Assembly (NCBI RefSeq): GCF_964355755.1
Contig: NC_092675.1
Coordinates: 12,849,312-12,913,311, forward strand
From: Antedon mediterranea
Taxonomy: Eukaryota > Echinodermata > Crinoidea > Comatulida > Antedonidae
Length of the DNA stretch: 64,000 bases
Direction of reading: 5' to 3'
Both the position numbers and the translations under genes were made by a program. Under the pieces are notes generated by a model, which worked only from the letters and a program-made list of their open reading frames with translations, was not told the origin of the DNA and made no database searches. Positions within the stretch are counted from its first letter, which is position 1. Every line of letters starts with the position of its first letter. Positions 63,301 to 64,000 of the stretch are shown here, piece by piece.

Positions 63301-64000
63301 TTTTTGAAAAAACTTGTTAACATAAAAACACCAAAGTGCTTAGAATAGCTTCAAATCGCATTTGGAGACGTTTTAGACCATTTTGTGATTTTCGAAAAAA
63401 CTTGTTAACATAAAAACAAGAAAGTGCTTAGAATCACATTATAAACCGTTTTAGACCATTTTGAGCATTTCGATAACAATTTTCACACAAAAACATCAAA
63501 GAGCACAAAATAGCTTAATATCGTATTTAAAAATGTTTTAGACCATTTTGAGCATTTAGATAAAACTTTTTCACACAAAACACCAAAGTGCTTAGAATAG
63601 CTTCAAATCGCATTTGGAGACGTTTTAGACCATTTTGTGATTTTTGAAAAAACTTGTTAACATAAAAACACCAAAGTGCTTAGAATAGCTTCAAATCACA
63701 TTTGGAGATGTTTTAGACCATTTTGTGATTTTTGTAAAAACTTGTTAACATAAAAACACGAAAGTGCTTAGAATAGCTTCAAATCACATTTGGAGACGTT
63801 TTAGACCATTTTGTGATTTTTGAAAAAACTTGTTAACATAAAAACACGAAAGTGCTTAGAATAGCTTCAAATCGCATTTGGAAACGTTTTAGACCATTTT
63901 GTGATTTTCGAAAAAGATTGTTAACATAAAAACACCAATGTGCTTAGAATCACATTATAAACCGTTTTAGACCATTTTGAGCATTTTGATAACAATTTTC
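60370..64000. repeat. Satellite DNA array, right part
   Basis: The same satellite resumes in the same orientation directly after the insert, in the middle of a type-C monomer at TTAATATCG, and continues past the end of the window. It holds about 43 monomers of types A to D. The final 400 bases match, almost base for base, blocks near 7.4-7.8 kb and 12.3-12.7 kb (shared marks GGAGATG and CACCAATGTGC), so the same higher-order block lies on both sides of the insert. No gene is present. Confidence 0.97.

Noticed and set aside
1-64000. Telomeric or ribosomal repeat
   Set aside because: No short G-rich telomere motif and no rRNA-like conserved sequence is present.

Overview
This window is almost entirely satellite DNA and I find no credible gene in it. 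Positions 1-58,995 and 60,370-64,000 form one AT-rich tandem array. I counted 68% A+T in a consensus 88-bp monomer. The array runs off both ends of the window, so its true length is unknown. A single 1,374-bp foreign insert (58,996-60,369) interrupts it. An array of this kind, with monomers near 80-90 bp, nested higher-order duplications and a non-autonomous DNA transposon, points to a eukaryotic nuclear genome in a heterochromatic, possibly pericentromeric, region. Several AGGCCT/TAGGCCTA motifs in the insert remind me of marine invertebrate genomes (echinoderm, hemichordate, lancelet or mollusc), but that is a weak hint only.

Monomers share a box, GTTTTAGACCATTTTG, and fall into four length and sequence types. 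Measured box to box, type A is 88 bp, B is 78 bp, C is 87 bp and D is 87 bp. B-C-D usually occur together as a 252-bp trimer, separated by runs of zero to several A monomers. Larger blocks have been duplicated on top of this: 5.35 kb/4.86 kb (3.2-13.4 kb), 1.62 kb and 4.11 kb offsets (14-20 kb), a triplicated block (21.7-27.9 kb), an exact 1,980-bp offset (27.6-31.5 kb), a 5.11-kb offset (33.1-40.1 kb), a 442-bp pentamer in three copies (44.4-45.8 kb) and a 3.0-3.4 kb duplication (52.9-60.6 kb). Recurrent 38-bp truncated monomers and two out-of-register junctions record unequal exchange. Variation at the three CpG sites of the monomer is mostly CpG to TpG/CpA, which suggests germline cytosine methylation.

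The insert is bounded by TTAA on both sides and has imperfect 18-bp terminal inverted repeats whose outer parts are themselves near-palindromic. It looks like a non-autonomous TTAA- or TA-targeting DNA transposon. It sits in the second copy of the 3-kb duplication, and the first copy keeps the uninterrupted site at about 55,992, so an empty site is visible in the same window. It has no recognisable transposase. Its core holds a CpG-dense patch, several hairpins, an E-box-like palindrome and the AGGCCT cluster.

I did not find a new protein-coding or RNA-guided system. The most interesting content is the array architecture, the conserved box and the dated transposon insertion.
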